From contig NZ_JQKI01000005.1 in NCBI RefSeq assembly GCF_000745965.1, positions 176,577 through 240,576 on the forward strand: a stretch of 64,000 nt of DNA, given 5' to 3'. The stretch is from Edaphobacter aggregans DSM 19364 (GTDB taxonomy: Bacteria > Acidobacteriota > Terriglobia > Terriglobales > Acidobacteriaceae). A program made the position numbers and the translations under genes. How positions within the stretch are numbered: the stretch's first letter is position 1; each line of letters starts with the position of its first letter. The notes beneath the pieces are model-generated. The model was not told the origin of the DNA, did not search any database, and worked only from the letters and a program-made list of their open reading frames with translations. Below, piece by piece: positions 1 to 8,466 of the stretch.

Positions 1-179
1 AGGCGAAGGGCTTCACGGTCGACCGCCGCAAGATCGCGCTGGACGATCCGCTGAAGTCGCTCGGCGAGTACCACGTTCCGGTGAAGCTGCACCGCGAGGT
101 GACGGCTCACGTGAAGGTGACGGTCAAGGGCGACCAGCCTGAGGCCGAGGCTGTTTCGGCTGCCGCCGAAGCAGAGTAA
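1..179 (+). CDS. rplI: 50S ribosomal protein L9, C-terminal part
   Basis: The reading frame enters from the left edge (first full codon at base 3) and ends at TAA 177-179, giving 59 residues. The sequence AKGFTVDRRKIALDDPLKSL followed by GEYHVPVKLHREV is the C-terminal domain of bacterial L9, the protein that binds 23S rRNA near the L1 stalk. The tail is extended and Ala/Glu-rich (EAEAVSAAAEAE), which is common in this protein. Only the 3' part is in the window. A strong hairpin terminator follows directly, so L9 is probably the last gene of its operon. Confidence 0.93.
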   Translation, partial: AKGFTVDRRKIALDDPLKSLGEYHVPVKLHREVTAHVKVTVKGDQPEAEAVSAAAEAE

Positions 180-206
180 TCACCCTCAACCCCAGAGGTT
201 CAGAAG

Positions 207-254
207 CACCCGGTTGTGAAGGCTCAGGCCTTCGCGCCGGGTGTTTTCGTTTTG
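207..254 (+). terminator. Intrinsic terminator after rplI
   Basis: CACCCGG (207-213) pairs with CCGGGTG (237-243), and an inner GAAGGC/GCCTTC stem lies between them. The T-rich stretch TTTTCGTTTT follows. It sits 28 bases after the L9 stop codon. Confidence 0.88.
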
Positions 255-290
255 CCCCTCCCCCTCCCCCTCCCCCTCCCCCTCCCCCTT
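255..290 (+). repeat. Hexanucleotide repeat, CCCCCT x about 6
   Basis: A perfect period-6 tract with T at 259, 265, 271, 277, 283 and 289. It is strongly strand-asymmetric and lies just after the rplI terminator. It is non-coding and is probably variable in copy number. Confidence 0.9.
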
Positions 291-296
291 TAATTT

Positions 297-380
297 GCAA
301 GATATTGAATTAGAACGACTTGCGGGATGGGTTCGATGCAAAATATTGATTGCACATGGGTTATGGGCCAAAATATTGAA
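297..380 (+). repeat. Three direct copies of a CAARATATTGA motif
   Basis: GCAAGATATTGAAT (297-310), GCAAAATATTGAT (338-350) and CCAAAATATTGAA (368-380) lie in an AT-rich patch of the 477-bp gap between rplI and the methyltransferase gene. Related TGCAAAATATT-like words occur in the opposite orientation just before purD (about 52287-52350). This may be a multi-copy operator or a dispersed repeat; the sequence alone cannot decide. Nothing else in 381-640 looks coding. Confidence 0.6.
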
Positions 381-656
381 ATTAAAAGGGTTATAGTGAT
401 CGGAAGGCAGCGGACACCCGTTGGGCTGCGTTCCTTTTTCGATCTAGTTCTATTGTAGAAAAATCGACGGTAATTAGTCGGCGCTTTTGCGCGATTTATT
501 AATTGGCGCAGAAGTCGTTGCTTACGTTAGGTTTGTAGCGAACACCTGGCCGTTCGGGCGGTGTCGGGCCCCTTGACAGACTTTTCCGAGAAAGTGAGCG
601 CGAAGAGGCGCTGCTTCGCGTGGAGCGAAGCGTGACCTGCGCTCTGGAGGCATGTT

Positions 657-1679
657 TTGACGACACAGGCGGGTCCGACTCCGGACCACATTCTGCAGAC
701 TGGATTCGCGTTCTGGGAGTCGAAGGCGCTGTTGAGCGCGGTGGAGATGGGTGTATTTACCGAGCTGGCAGATGGGCCGCAGCAGTTCGACAAGCTGGCG
801 GGGAGGCTGGGGCTGCATCAGCGCTCGGCGCGGGACTTTCTGGACACGCTGGTTGCGCTGGGCTTTCTGAGGCGCACCGACGACACCTACTCCAACACCG
901 AGGAGACGGACCTGTATCTGGACAGGCGCAAGCCGAACTATATCGGCGGCATGCTGGAGATGACGAACGCGCGGCTGTACCGCTTCTGGGGCAACCTGAC
1001 CGAGGCACTGCGCACGGGACGGCTGCAGAACGAGGCGAAGCACGGTGAGGCTCCGTTCTTCGAGGCTCTGTATGCGGATCCGGCGCGGCTGCGTGGGTTT
1101 CTGAAGGCGATGTCGGGACTGAGCCATGAGGCGAACATCGCGATTGCGAAGCAGTTTCCTTGGGCGAAGTACAAGACGTTTGCCGACGTGGGAACGGCGC
1201 AGGGAGACCTGGCGACGCAGATTGCACTTGCGAATCCGCACCTGACGGGCATCGGGTTCGACCTGCCGGAGTGCGGGCCGATCTTCGAGGAGTACGTCGA
1301 GGCCAATGGCGTGAGCGACCGCGTGCGGTTTCAGCCGGGAAGCTTCTTTACCGACCCGATGCCCGCCGTGGACGTGATCACGATGGGGCACATTCTGCAC
1401 GACTGGAACCTGGACGAGAAGAAGATGCTGGTGAAGAAGGCCTTCGATGCCCTGCCCTCCGGTGGCGCACTGGTCGTGTACGACGCGATCATCGACGACG
1501 ACCGCTCGAAGAACTCGTTTGGCCTGATGATGAGCCTGAATATGCTGATTGAGACGGAGGGCGGCTTCGACTACACGGGCGCCGACTGCATGGGATGGAT
1601 GAAGGAGGCGGGCTTCGCGGAGTGCTACGTGGAGCACCTGGTGGGGCCGGACTCGATGGTGGTGGGGGTGAAGGGGTAG
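657..1679 (+). CDS. SAM-dependent O-methyltransferase (family 2)
   Basis: A 340-residue class I methyltransferase with the layout of the dimeric O-methyltransferase family (hydroxyneurosporene/caffeate-type). An N-terminal winged-helix dimerisation region (about 1-90, [19 protein letters not shown]) precedes the SAM-binding core with motif [13 protein letters not shown] (about 175-186). [13 protein letters not shown] and [15 protein letters not shown] correspond to the post-motif catalytic and motif III region. The TTG start at 657 is chosen because GGAGG (646-650) lies 6 bases upstream; the ATG at 652 runs into an immediate stop. The methyl acceptor cannot be read from the sequence. It is a single gene followed by a convergent gene. 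Confidence 0.88.
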   Translation: MTTQAGPTPDHILQTGFAFWESKALLSAVEMGVFTELADGPQQFDKLAGRLGLHQRSARDFLDTLVALGFLRRTDDTYSNTEETDLYLDRRKPNYIGGMLEMTNARLYRFWGNLTEALRTGRLQNEAKHGEAPFFEALYADPARLRGFLKAMSGLSHEANIAIAKQFPWAKYKTFADVGTAQGDLATQIALANPHLTGIGFDLPECGPIFEEYVEANGVSDRVRFQPGSFFTDPMPAVDVITMGHILHDWNLDEKKMLVKKAFDALPSGGALVVYDAIIDDDRSKNSFGLMMSLNMLIETEGGFDYTGADCMGWMKEAGFAECYVEHLVGPDSMVVGVKG

Positions 1680-1694
1680 CGCGGTGGGGCCCAA

Positions 1695-2225
1695 CTAGTC
1701 GAGCGAGTCGATGATCTGCTCGACGACATCGGCCCAGCGTTTTTCTGTCTCTTCGCAGAGGTCGTCGAGGGCGTTGATGGCGGAGGCGGAGACGCCCTTG
1801 CTGCGGAGGTACTTCTTGAGGACGGCGATGTCGCCGCTGATCTGGTCCATGCTGCTGTGCTGGGCGGTGGTGAGGCGCTCGCGGATGGCTTCGACGTCGA
1901 TGGCGGGCTTGGCGGGTTTGGCCGGCGGGCGCGGGGTGGGACGGTTGAGGAAGTCGAGATCGGCGATGGAGACGCGGAAGCGCTCGATGTTAGTGCCTTC
2001 GAGGTGGAGGTCGACCTGGGTGCCGGAGAGGCTGACGCGGGAGACGGTATAGACGGTGTCGGACTGAGGGAAGGTGACCTTGTCGCCGACGCTGGGCGGC
2101 GGGGGTTTGTCTTCGCGGGAGGATCCGCTCTGCGGTCTCTGCGAGAGCGCCTGGGCGAGGCGCTCTTCGACGCTCCGGGTGGGTTCGACGGGCTTCTTTT
2201 TACGGGGCTGTCTCGATTTCGCCAT
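1695..2225 (-). CDS. Conserved hypothetical protein, charged
   Basis: A 176-residue soluble protein with no signal peptide. A basic N-terminus (MAKSRQPRKKKP) leads into a Pro-rich linker, then a short beta-rich segment (SVGDKVTFPQSDTVYTVSRV, about 45-95) resembling a small SH3/KOW-like barrel, a second Pro/Lys linker, and a helical C-terminal part (about 115-176) with regular heptad-like spacing. I do not recognise the family; the basic tail could bind nucleic acid, but that is inference. It converges on the methyltransferase with a 15-bp gap. Confidence 0.7.
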   Translation of the reverse strand: MAKSRQPRKKKPVEPTRSVEERLAQALSQRPQSGSSREDKPPPPSVGDKVTFPQSDTVYTVSRVSLSGTQVDLHLEGTNIERFRVSIADLDFLNRPTPRPPAKPAKPAIDVEAIRERLTTAQHSSMDQISGDIAVLKKYLRSKGVSASAINALDDLCEETEKRWADVVEQIIDSLD

Positions 2226-2550
2226 TCTGAATGAGCTTATCAGCGACAGGAGGTTTCGCAGGTGCCGAGATCCTGTAAACCCAGGCCTCAGAAGCGAGAC
2301 ACTTCGACAGGCTCAAGGCAGGGCCCTGGGGCACCCGCTTTTGTGGCGGCGCGGGTTGGGGGTCTGGGGAGCAATGGAACAGTGAACCGACTTAAGGATT
2401 CACATGCCGGCTGGTTTGGTCAGGATTCGTTTGCGGTTCGGAGTGGTCGCAGTTCGCCCCGAACGACGGCGCTATCCCGATAAAGCCTTATCGGGCGAGG
2501 AGAATCCTTTTCCGGGCAAAGAGATATGTCTCACTCGCCATCGCGTGAAC
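2226..2550. other. Gene-less stretch with repeat fragments
   Basis: No convincing gene. It holds a fragment acttcgacaggctcaaggc (about 2299-2317), a ggggcacccgc piece typical of the dispersed repeats of this genome, and the left arm (2358-2396) of the 38-bp inverted repeat that brackets the next gene. Confidence 0.6.
2358..2396 (+). repeat. Left arm of a 38-bp inverted repeat
   Basis: Contains gagcaatggaacagtgaacc and ends in cttaag. Its reverse complement recurs at 3470-3507 with 36 of 38 bases identical. The two arms bracket about 1.07 kb containing one secreted-protein gene. Confidence 0.85.
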
Positions 2551-3264
2551 CTAGGGATTCAACTGATACGAGTTGGCAAGATCGTCGTTGACCACAATCG
2601 CAAGCCCGTTGCTGTTCATCTGGAGGTCTTGCGTGAGCGTACGCGTGGAAAACTGCCAACCGGACGGCAGCCTCAGCTCGCTCGCCAGATTGGGCAAATC
2701 TTTATACATGAGTGTCGTGTCCACAATTTGTGCATAGGACTGCATGACATACTCGTTCCCCAAAGGGTCCGTCAAAATGAAAATGGGCTGACCTGCCTTG
2801 TAGACAAAAATGGTATCGCGCTGCACTTGGTTGGGCACATAAAACTGATTGCCAACTGTGGGTGTGCCAGTGGGGGTGACGATTATACCGCGCAGTCCCA
2901 TCTCGATAGTGCCGAACGTGAAGGTCTCGCCCGTGGTGGTACTGCCGGACGCTTGGATTTCATCCATCACCCAATGGCGCGGTCCATTGAGTTGAGCGGA
3001 TTGAGACCCAAACTCTCGATTCACTTCGCCTTCGGTGATTTGGGACCATTGTCCGCGTGGGCATCTATTGAAAGTTAGCGTGTTGTAGACATAGGTGGTT
3101 GTTATGGATCCTGTCACGACCGATGGAATAATTTCACAATAGCGAACGTCGCGCAGGTTGTTGGTGTCAGTGGAGCCTGCTGCGGCTGGAGCCGCGCGGC
3201 CGATGAGGAGTGCCACGAACGCACAGACGAGAACCGGCCGGAGTAGAAATCTGATGAGCTTCAT
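2551..3264 (-). CDS. Secreted protein of unknown function
   Basis: 237 residues. The N-terminus MKLIRFLLRPVLVCAFVALL followed by GRAAPAAAG is a clear Sec signal peptide with cleavage likely after AAA-G (about residue 30). The mature part is beta-rich, with many Thr/Gly/Asn residues and two cysteines (YCEII, NRCPRG) that could form a disulfide. No catalytic motif is recognised. The gene lies between the arms of a 38-bp inverted repeat (2358-2396 and 3470-3507) and is visibly less GC-rich than its neighbours, which suggests acquisition. ATG at 3264 has a GGAGA-type site just upstream. Confidence 0.75.
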   Translation of the reverse strand: MKLIRFLLRPVLVCAFVALLIGRAAPAAAGSTDTNNLRDVRYCEIIPSVVTGSITTTYVYNTLTFNRCPRGQWSQITEGEVNREFGSQSAQLNGPRHWVMDEIQASGSTTTGETFTFGTIEMGLRGIIVTPTGTPTVGNQFYVPNQVQRDTIFVYKAGQPIFILTDPLGNEYVMQSYAQIVDTTLMYKDLPNLASELRLPSGWQFSTRTLTQDLQMNSNGLAIVVNDDLANSYQLNP

Positions 3265-3469
3265 TGCGTCTCCTTTCTACTTGGGGAAGCAGGAAGTGAT
3301 ACGTTGGGCGCATTCTAGGCGCGATGGTGCGGTTCTGACAAATGCAACGGGTCAATTTCGGTATGAATAACTGGTTTGTTGAATCAAAAGGTTTCATTTT
3401 CTGCCGTCCTGGCGAGTTGCCAAAACACTAGTCGCATTCAACTCATGCCCTTTTTGCGGGGGAAATCAG

Positions 3470-3507
3470 CTTAAGTTGGTTCACTGTTCCATTGCTCCCC
3501 GGACCCC
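3470..3507 (-). repeat. Right arm of the 38-bp inverted repeat
   Basis: The reverse complement of 3470-3507 matches 2359-2396 at 36 of 38 positions. It ends 6 bases from the stop codon of the ABC permease gene. The rest of 3265-3469 appears empty apart from a likely promoter region for the secreted protein. Confidence 0.85.
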
Positions 3508-3512
3508 GGTTG

Positions 3513-4814
3513 CTACTCGTATTTGAGGGTCTCGACCGGGTCCAGGCGCGCGGCGCGGTTGGCGGGAAGGGTTCCGAAGAGGACTCCGACGAGGACGGAG
3601 GTTCCGAGCGCGACGACGGCGGACCAGGCGGAGACGGGAATCTTGAACGGCGTGAGGAAGCTGACGGAGAGCGGGATGGCGAGGCCGAGGAGGGTTCCGA
3701 CGAGTCCGCCCGAGAGCGAGAGGAAGACGGCCTCGGTGAGGAACTGGAGGCGTATCTCGTGGCTGGTGGCTCCGAGGGCCTTGCGGATGCCGATCTCGCG
3801 GAGGCGCGCCTGCACATTGGCGAGCATGGAGTTCATGATGCCGACACCGGAGACGATGAGAGTGATGGCCGCCGCCAGCGTGAGCACGATGGTGAGCATG
3901 GTGGCGATCTGCGCCATGACGCTGAGCACCTGCGTGAGATTGAAGGCGATGTAGACGGAGGTGGGCCGGTGGCGGCTCTTGATGACGTCGAGGATCTCCT
4001 GCGAGGCGGGGATGACGAGCGAGGCGTCCTTCATGGTGAAGAAGATCTGTTTGATGGTGTTGGTACCGGTGAAGTAGCGCGCGACCTCGTAGGGGATGAG
4101 GATGGTCTGTTCGGAGATTTCAGACGTGCCGAAGGTCTCGACGCGCTCCTTGAAGACGCCGATGATGACGAAGGGGATACCGGATATGGTGATGGAGCGG
4201 CCGATGGCGGCGCGGTCGCTCCCGAAGAGGGCGCGGGCGAAGGGCTCGACCATGACAGCGACCTTGGTGTGGGAGCGGGCGTCCTGATCGTCGAAGAAGC
4301 GGCCGGCGAGGATGGCGAGGTTGCGGACCTCTTTGTACTGGGGGGAGACGCCGAGGAGCATGGTCTCCTTGACGATGCCGCCGCCCATGGAGACGCGGTC
4401 GTGGAACTCGAGCATGGGGGAGGAGGCGATGATGCCGGGGACCTGCTCCATGACGGCGGCCATGTCATCGCGGGTCATGAAGTCGGGGGTGGAGGTGTTG
4501 TCGGGCCCGACGCGGTCGCCGCCGTTGTACTGCATCTCGATCATGTTGGGGCCGATGGAGGAGATGAGGTTGAGGGCGTAGTCCTTGCCGGTGAGGCCGA
4601 GGGTGTAGACGAGGATGATGGAGGCCGAACCGATGATCATGCCGATCATGGTCAGCACGAAGCGGACCTTGCTCGCCTTGAAGGAGTCGATGGCGAGCTT
4701 GACGACCTCGCTGAACATCATGGTGGAGCGGGCGCTCGCGAGGGTGCGCTCGAAGGAGGAGGTAATCCTTCCTTTGTGGGAGCTGGCGGGTTTGGGGAGA
4801 TTGGCGGTCGCCAT
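3513..4814 (-). CDS. ABC transporter permease, MacB/FtsX type
   Basis: 433 residues. Order: cytoplasmic N-terminus, TM1 at about 50-72 (VRFVLTMIGMIIGSASIILV), a large periplasmic MacB core domain (about 75-290), then three TM helices forming the FtsX domain (about 305-425). The hallmark of the family, VQARLREIGIRKALGATSHEI, follows TM2. MacB-type permeases act as mechanotransmitters, exporting substrates or moving lipoproteins rather than acting as simple channels. No ATPase gene is adjacent, so the partner must be encoded elsewhere. ATG 4814 is preceded by AGGGA at suitable spacing; an internal MMFSEVV start (residue 32) is possible. Confidence 0.88.
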   Translation of the reverse strand: MATANLPKPASSHKGRITSSFERTLASARSTMMFSEVVKLAIDSFKASKVRFVLTMIGMIIGSASIILVYTLGLTGKDYALNLISSIGPNMIEMQYNGGDRVGPDNTSTPDFMTRDDMAAVMEQVPGIIASSPMLEFHDRVSMGGGIVKETMLLGVSPQYKEVRNLAILAGRFFDDQDARSHTKVAVMVEPFARALFGSDRAAIGRSITISGIPFVIIGVFKERVETFGTSEISEQTILIPYEVARYFTGTNTIKQIFFTMKDASLVIPASQEILDVIKSRHRPTSVYIAFNLTQVLSVMAQIATMLTIVLTLAAAITLIVSGVGIMNSMLANVQARLREIGIRKALGATSHEIRLQFLTEAVFLSLSGGLVGTLLGLAIPLSVSFLTPFKIPVSAWSAVVALGTSVLVGVLFGTLPANRAARLDPVETLKYE

Positions 4815-4910
4815 GGGCTGTCCCTGAGATTAGACGCTCTCCAGTATCGCAGTGGTGCGGGAGTTTGCGCTATAGCGGCCGGGCGGGAGTGGTAAATACC
4901 CCGATCTGGC

Positions 4911-7400
4911 TCAGTCGACGACGCGGCCGAGCGCGAGGACCGTGTGCGGCTGGCGCGGGTGGGGTAGTCCGCGGAAGAGGACTGCCGCGATTGCCGCGAT
5001 TGCCGCAATGCACAGCAGCGGGAGAGGATAGCCGAATCGCGCAAAGGCGCCTCCGGCGAGCATGGCCGCAAGCGCCTGTGAGGCCGACATCACCAGATTG
5101 TTCGACGCGGCTGCGCCTTCGCGCTGGTCCTTCGGGACGCGGTCCATCAGGAGGCTGTAGAGGCCGGGCTCGTTCATCCACTGGAAGGCGGTGAAGGCCA
5201 TGTAGCCGAGCGCGGCGGCAAGCGGACTGTGAATCGCCGCGAGCACGCAGAGGAACGCCGCTGCGGCGAGCTGGGTGCAGACGATGCCGTTGACCAGTCC
5301 CAGGCGCCGGAAGAGCAGTGGAGCCGCGAGGACGGCGACAACCTGCGTGATCTGCGAAGCCGAGAAGGCGTTGCCGATCTGCGGCAGCGGCATGTGCATG
5401 TGCTCGGCGAAGTAGACGTTGGCGAACGGGCTGAACGAGCCGGTGACGAGTCCCCACACCGCGATGGCGGGAAGATAGCGAAGAAGGAATGGCGACAGGA
5501 AGGAGGGCTTCGCCTGTGCGGGCACAGCGTTGGCCCGCTCGAAGGTGAGCCGCGATGCGGGCCAGAGTCCTACGGCGACGAGAGCGCAGGAGAGCAGAAG
5601 CACGAGGCGCAGAGGATCGGCGGAGTGCAGCGCGGAGCCAGGGATCGTGTGCTGCGCGAGCCATCCGGGAAGCCTGCCTCCGACGAAGCCGCCGAGCGCG
5701 GCGACGCCGATGCCGAGCGCGAAGACGAGCGAGAAGGCGGAGGGACGCTGGCGCTCAGAGGTCATCCGCGCGACCGCGGGCGAGAGACAGACGGCCCAGG
5801 TGGAGAGTGTGAGTCCGGAGAGGAACGCGAGCGCCAGCTGCATGGGCAGGGCCAGCAGTAGCGCTCGTGCTGAGAAGACAAGGACAGCGAGAAGAAATGC
5901 TGCAAGCAGTGCAGTGCGCAGGCCGAATCGCCGCGCAAACCTTCCGGCGGGAATGGCGCCGGTAAAGCTGCCGGCCGCCATCGCGCTGGCGATCAGGCCC
6001 AGAGTCTTTTCGGTGTAGCCGTGGCCGATGAGAAAGAGATTGAAGAGAAAGAAGTAGATGGAGAGGCCGAGGTCGAAGAAGAACGACGCCCCAAGAAAGA
6101 CCCAGAAGCGGCGCTCCAGACGGTGCCGCGAGAGTCGCCACCGGATGCCGCGTGCGAGCGTCGACGCGTCCATGCGCAAGTGAGCAAGGCCGCGCGAAGC
6201 GAGATACGAGAGATAGCGGCCATACCGATGCACGCCCTTCCGATCGACCAGCTTTTTGTCCCACGCTACCACCCGATACGAACTCAGGCGTGTCGTGATC
6301 TGCGGGAGAAAGGAGCGCCGGAGCAGAGCCAGCTTCTTCTTCGGCTCGTCAAGCAGTGTGAGGTGCAGCCACACCGAGTCCTTGTTGGGGCCGAACATGC
6401 CTTCGAAGGCCGACCAGGTAAAGTGCGACAGCCACTCCGTCTGCTCCTGTGGCAGCGCCGCAATCTCGTCCTCCACCACGGGATGCAGATCGCATCGAAA
6501 CCACGCCGCCGCGTGAAAGAAGGCGATCGCCTCCTTCGCGCGCAGCGATGCGGAGTGCATGGCCTTCCAGCTCTCCCAGAAGGCGTCGTCGCCGGCGTGC
6601 GCGTCGAGAAAGGTGGCCAGCTCGTAGACGTGATGCACGATGCGATCCTGCAGCAGCAGGTTGCGCGCGATGTGAAGCGCAAGGTGTCCCAGGTGATCGG
6701 CGGGGCTGAGCGCGGAGAACTCGAGTCCGTCGAGGACGCGGCGCGTCCGTCGCGCGAAGAACCTCTCCGTCTCCGGAAGGGCAAGCAGCGATACAGGCTC
6801 GTTCCACAGGCAGTAGTGCAGCTCGATGGAGAGAGGCATCGTGGGATCGAAGTGGTTTCCCTGCCACCGCCAGTCTCCGAGGCGGATCATCGTGGGCGAG
6901 TGGTCGGCATTGCGGGTATCCGTCTGCTGATCGGGTCGATAGCCGATGGCCTCGAGCGCGGACTGCGCGAGCGCCATCTGCTCCGCACGACAAACGAAGT
7001 CGAGATCGGACTGCTGTCGCAGCCGGGGGTCGGCGACGTACTCCGGGGCCTGCGTGAATCCTTTGATGACGATGTGCTCGACACCGGCCTCGTCCAGCGC
7101 GTAGGCGGCCTCGCGGTAGGTGGCCTTGACGCGCTCGAACCGCAGCGCGTTGTCGGTGGTGTTCCGCTCGAGCTGCTCGGCCACCCACGCGGGGGCTCCG
7201 TCCACCCGGAGCTGTGCCAGTGGAAACGTGAGGTGCGCGAGCTCGCAGAACTGGAGCAGAGAGCGCCACTCGCTATCGGACAGGCTTCGCAGGCTCTCGG
7301 TCTCTGCTCCGCGAAACTGCAGCGCGGCAAGAAGCGCGGCGACCTCGCGCGGGACTCGCGCGGCAAGCGCTTCGTGCGTGCTGGGATAAGGCTTCGACAA
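4911..7400 (-). CDS. Nucleotidyltransferase-MFS transporter fusion
   Basis: 829 residues in one frame. Residues 1 to about 400 match the NTP_transf_5 type of nucleotidyltransferase-fold protein: VEHIVIKGFTQAPEY (K113-G114) and RLRQQSDLDFVC (D132, D134) are the expected nucleotide/metal-binding motifs, followed by a helical region. From about 430 (RFWVFLGASFFFDLGLSIYF) to the end is a major facilitator with about 12 TM helices; the cytoplasmic motif appears as RFARRFGLRT. The TTG start at 7400 has AAGG 7 bases upstream and lies 4 bases after the kinase-like gene stop. Proteins of the N-terminal family often accompany HPr-kinase-like proteins in RiPP/lasso-peptide loci; that same pairing is seen here, but no precursor peptide, PqqD or B protein is visible. 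Substrate unknown. Confidence 0.82.
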   Translation of the reverse strand: MSKPYPSTHEALAARVPREVAALLAALQFRGAETESLRSLSDSEWRSLLQFCELAHLTFPLAQLRVDGAPAWVAEQLERNTTDNALRFERVKATYREAAYALDEAGVEHIVIKGFTQAPEYVADPRLRQQSDLDFVCRAEQMALAQSALEAIGYRPDQQTDTRNADHSPTMIRLGDWRWQGNHFDPTMPLSIELHYCLWNEPVSLLALPETERFFARRTRRVLDGLEFSALSPADHLGHLALHIARNLLLQDRIVHHVYELATFLDAHAGDDAFWESWKAMHSASLRAKEAIAFFHAAAWFRCDLHPVVEDEIAALPQEQTEWLSHFTWSAFEGMFGPNKDSVWLHLTLLDEPKKKLALLRRSFLPQITTRLSSYRVVAWDKKLVDRKGVHRYGRYLSYLASRGLAHLRMDASTLARGIRWRLSRHRLERRFWVFLGASFFFDLGLSIYFFLFNLFLIGHGYTEKTLGLIASAMAAGSFTGAIPAGRFARRFGLRTALLAAFLLAVLVFSARALLLALPMQLALAFLSGLTLSTWAVCLSPAVARMTSERQRPSAFSLVFALGIGVAALGGFVGGRLPGWLAQHTIPGSALHSADPLRLVLLLSCALVAVGLWPASRLTFERANAVPAQAKPSFLSPFLLRYLPAIAVWGLVTGSFSPFANVYFAEHMHMPLPQIGNAFSASQITQVVAVLAAPLLFRRLGLVNGIVCTQLAAAAFLCVLAAIHSPLAAALGYMAFTAFQWMNEPGLYSLLMDRVPKDQREGAAASNNLVMSASQALAAMLAGGAFARFGYPLPLLCIAAIAAIAAVLFRGLPHPRQPHTVLALGRVVD

Positions 7401-7404
7401 AAGA

Positions 7405-8466
7405 CTACCTTCTCGTTAGCGCAAGCTCTTCCAGCCGTTCGACGGCCCAGTCGAGATCGGTGTAGCGCAGCTCAAAGACCTGGACGCCGACGAGGTTCCT
7501 CACCACGGCCTCGTGGTCGGCTGCGCCTGCACTCAGCAACGACGTCTGCAGAAACCAGCGCAACGCGGCCTCGCGAGAGAACGGATGAAGGCCCGGTGTC
7601 GCGGCGTTACGGCGATTGAGGAAGACGATGTACTCCACGCGTGTCGAATCGCTTGTGGTCAGCTCGGGAAACTCAAGCGTGGAGACTTCAATGGAGGGTT
7701 TGCCTGCGGCGCGCGGCGTGATGGAGCGGCCCTCGAGCTCGGGAAAGAGCTGAACACCGGAGTCGCGGAAGCGAATCTGATGCGAGTTTCCGACGACGAG
7801 GCGGTCGTCGCGATCGAGCGGAAGATAGCTGGCGTCGTCGCTGATGTAGGTCCAGCCGGAGCGTGCGCCGGCAAAGGCGAGCGACGATTTCCCGGCGCCG
7901 GAGTCGCCGCAGAGCAGCATGCCGCGCCCATAGGGAGCGACGCAGGCCGCATGCAGCGCCGTCGCGCGCAGCGTGGAGAGCATCCCCAGGACCGCGGCCT
8001 CCAGAAAGTGATAGCGCAGATAGAGCGGCGATTCGGCGGTGGCACGCGTGACCCATCCGAAGGCGAAGCCGCGCCTGAGATCGCAGGCGATGAAGTTGCG
8101 CGGGTCGGCCACGATGGTCAACAGGTGCTCGCGCACACGGCATACAGGAGTAGGCGGGTCGGCTGTATCGGACTCATCTTCGGCGACGCCGAGCTCGAGC
8201 CGCAGCGGAGGGTGATCGAACTGCGGGCGAAACATGCGCCAGCTCTGTTCGGCGGCGGCAAGCACGGCCGCGGAGTTGGTTGTAATCTCGACGGGAAAGC
8301 CCAGAGGGAAGAACGTGGCACGCAGCGGCAGATCTGCATTCGAAAGGACTGGATTCGAGAGGACCGGATTCGAAAGGATCGGGTTCGTTCCCGGTGTCTC
8401 GGCCCGGGCGATCAGGCTGGCTTTTGCATCCTGCATGGACATGCTTCCTTGAGTGGAGGGGCTCAT
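7405..8466 (-). CDS. HPr kinase/phosphorylase-like (HprK-like) protein
   Basis: 353 residues from the chosen start. The C-terminal half has the HprK-type fold: ATALHAACVAPYGRG, then Walker A GDSGAGKSS (about 187-195), then TYISDDASYL, and later GKPSIEV and VEYIVFLNRR. This resembles the stand-alone serine-kinase-like proteins found beside NTP_transf_5 genes, not a sugar-PTS HPr kinase; no PTS gene is near. The start is ATG 8466, overlapping the preceding stop as TAATG. An internal ATG at 8442 with AAGGA upstream is an alternative. A longer frame to 8751 only shadows the cytochrome gene. Residues 28-43 are a three-fold NP(I/V)LS repeat encoded by a 15-bp tandem repeat. Confidence 0.82.
   Translation of the reverse strand: MSPSTQGSMSMQDAKASLIARAETPGTNPILSNPVLSNPVLSNADLPLRATFFPLGFPVEITTNSAAVLAAAEQSWRMFRPQFDHPPLRLELGVAEDESDTADPPTPVCRVREHLLTIVADPRNFIACDLRRGFAFGWVTRATAESPLYLRYHFLEAAVLGMLSTLRATALHAACVAPYGRGMLLCGDSGAGKSSLAFAGARSGWTYISDDASYLPLDRDDRLVVGNSHQIRFRDSGVQLFPELEGRSITPRAAGKPSIEVSTLEFPELTTSDSTRVEYIVFLNRRNAATPGLHPFSREAALRWFLQTSLLSAGAADHEAVVRNLVGVQVFELRYTDLDWAVERLEELALTRR
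8339..8383 (+). repeat. 15-bp tandem repeat x3 inside the HprK-like gene
   Basis: Units TTCGAAAGGACTGGA, TTCGAGAGGACCGGA and TTCGAAAGGATCGGG. On the coding (minus) strand they give an in-frame NPILS-NPVLS-NPVLS linker. Copy-number change would preserve frame. Confidence 0.9.

Noticed and set aside
3492..4895. A 467-codon acidic plus-strand frame
   Set aside because: Antisense shadow of the MacB-like permease; Glu/Asp/Gly composition mirrors the opposite coding strand.
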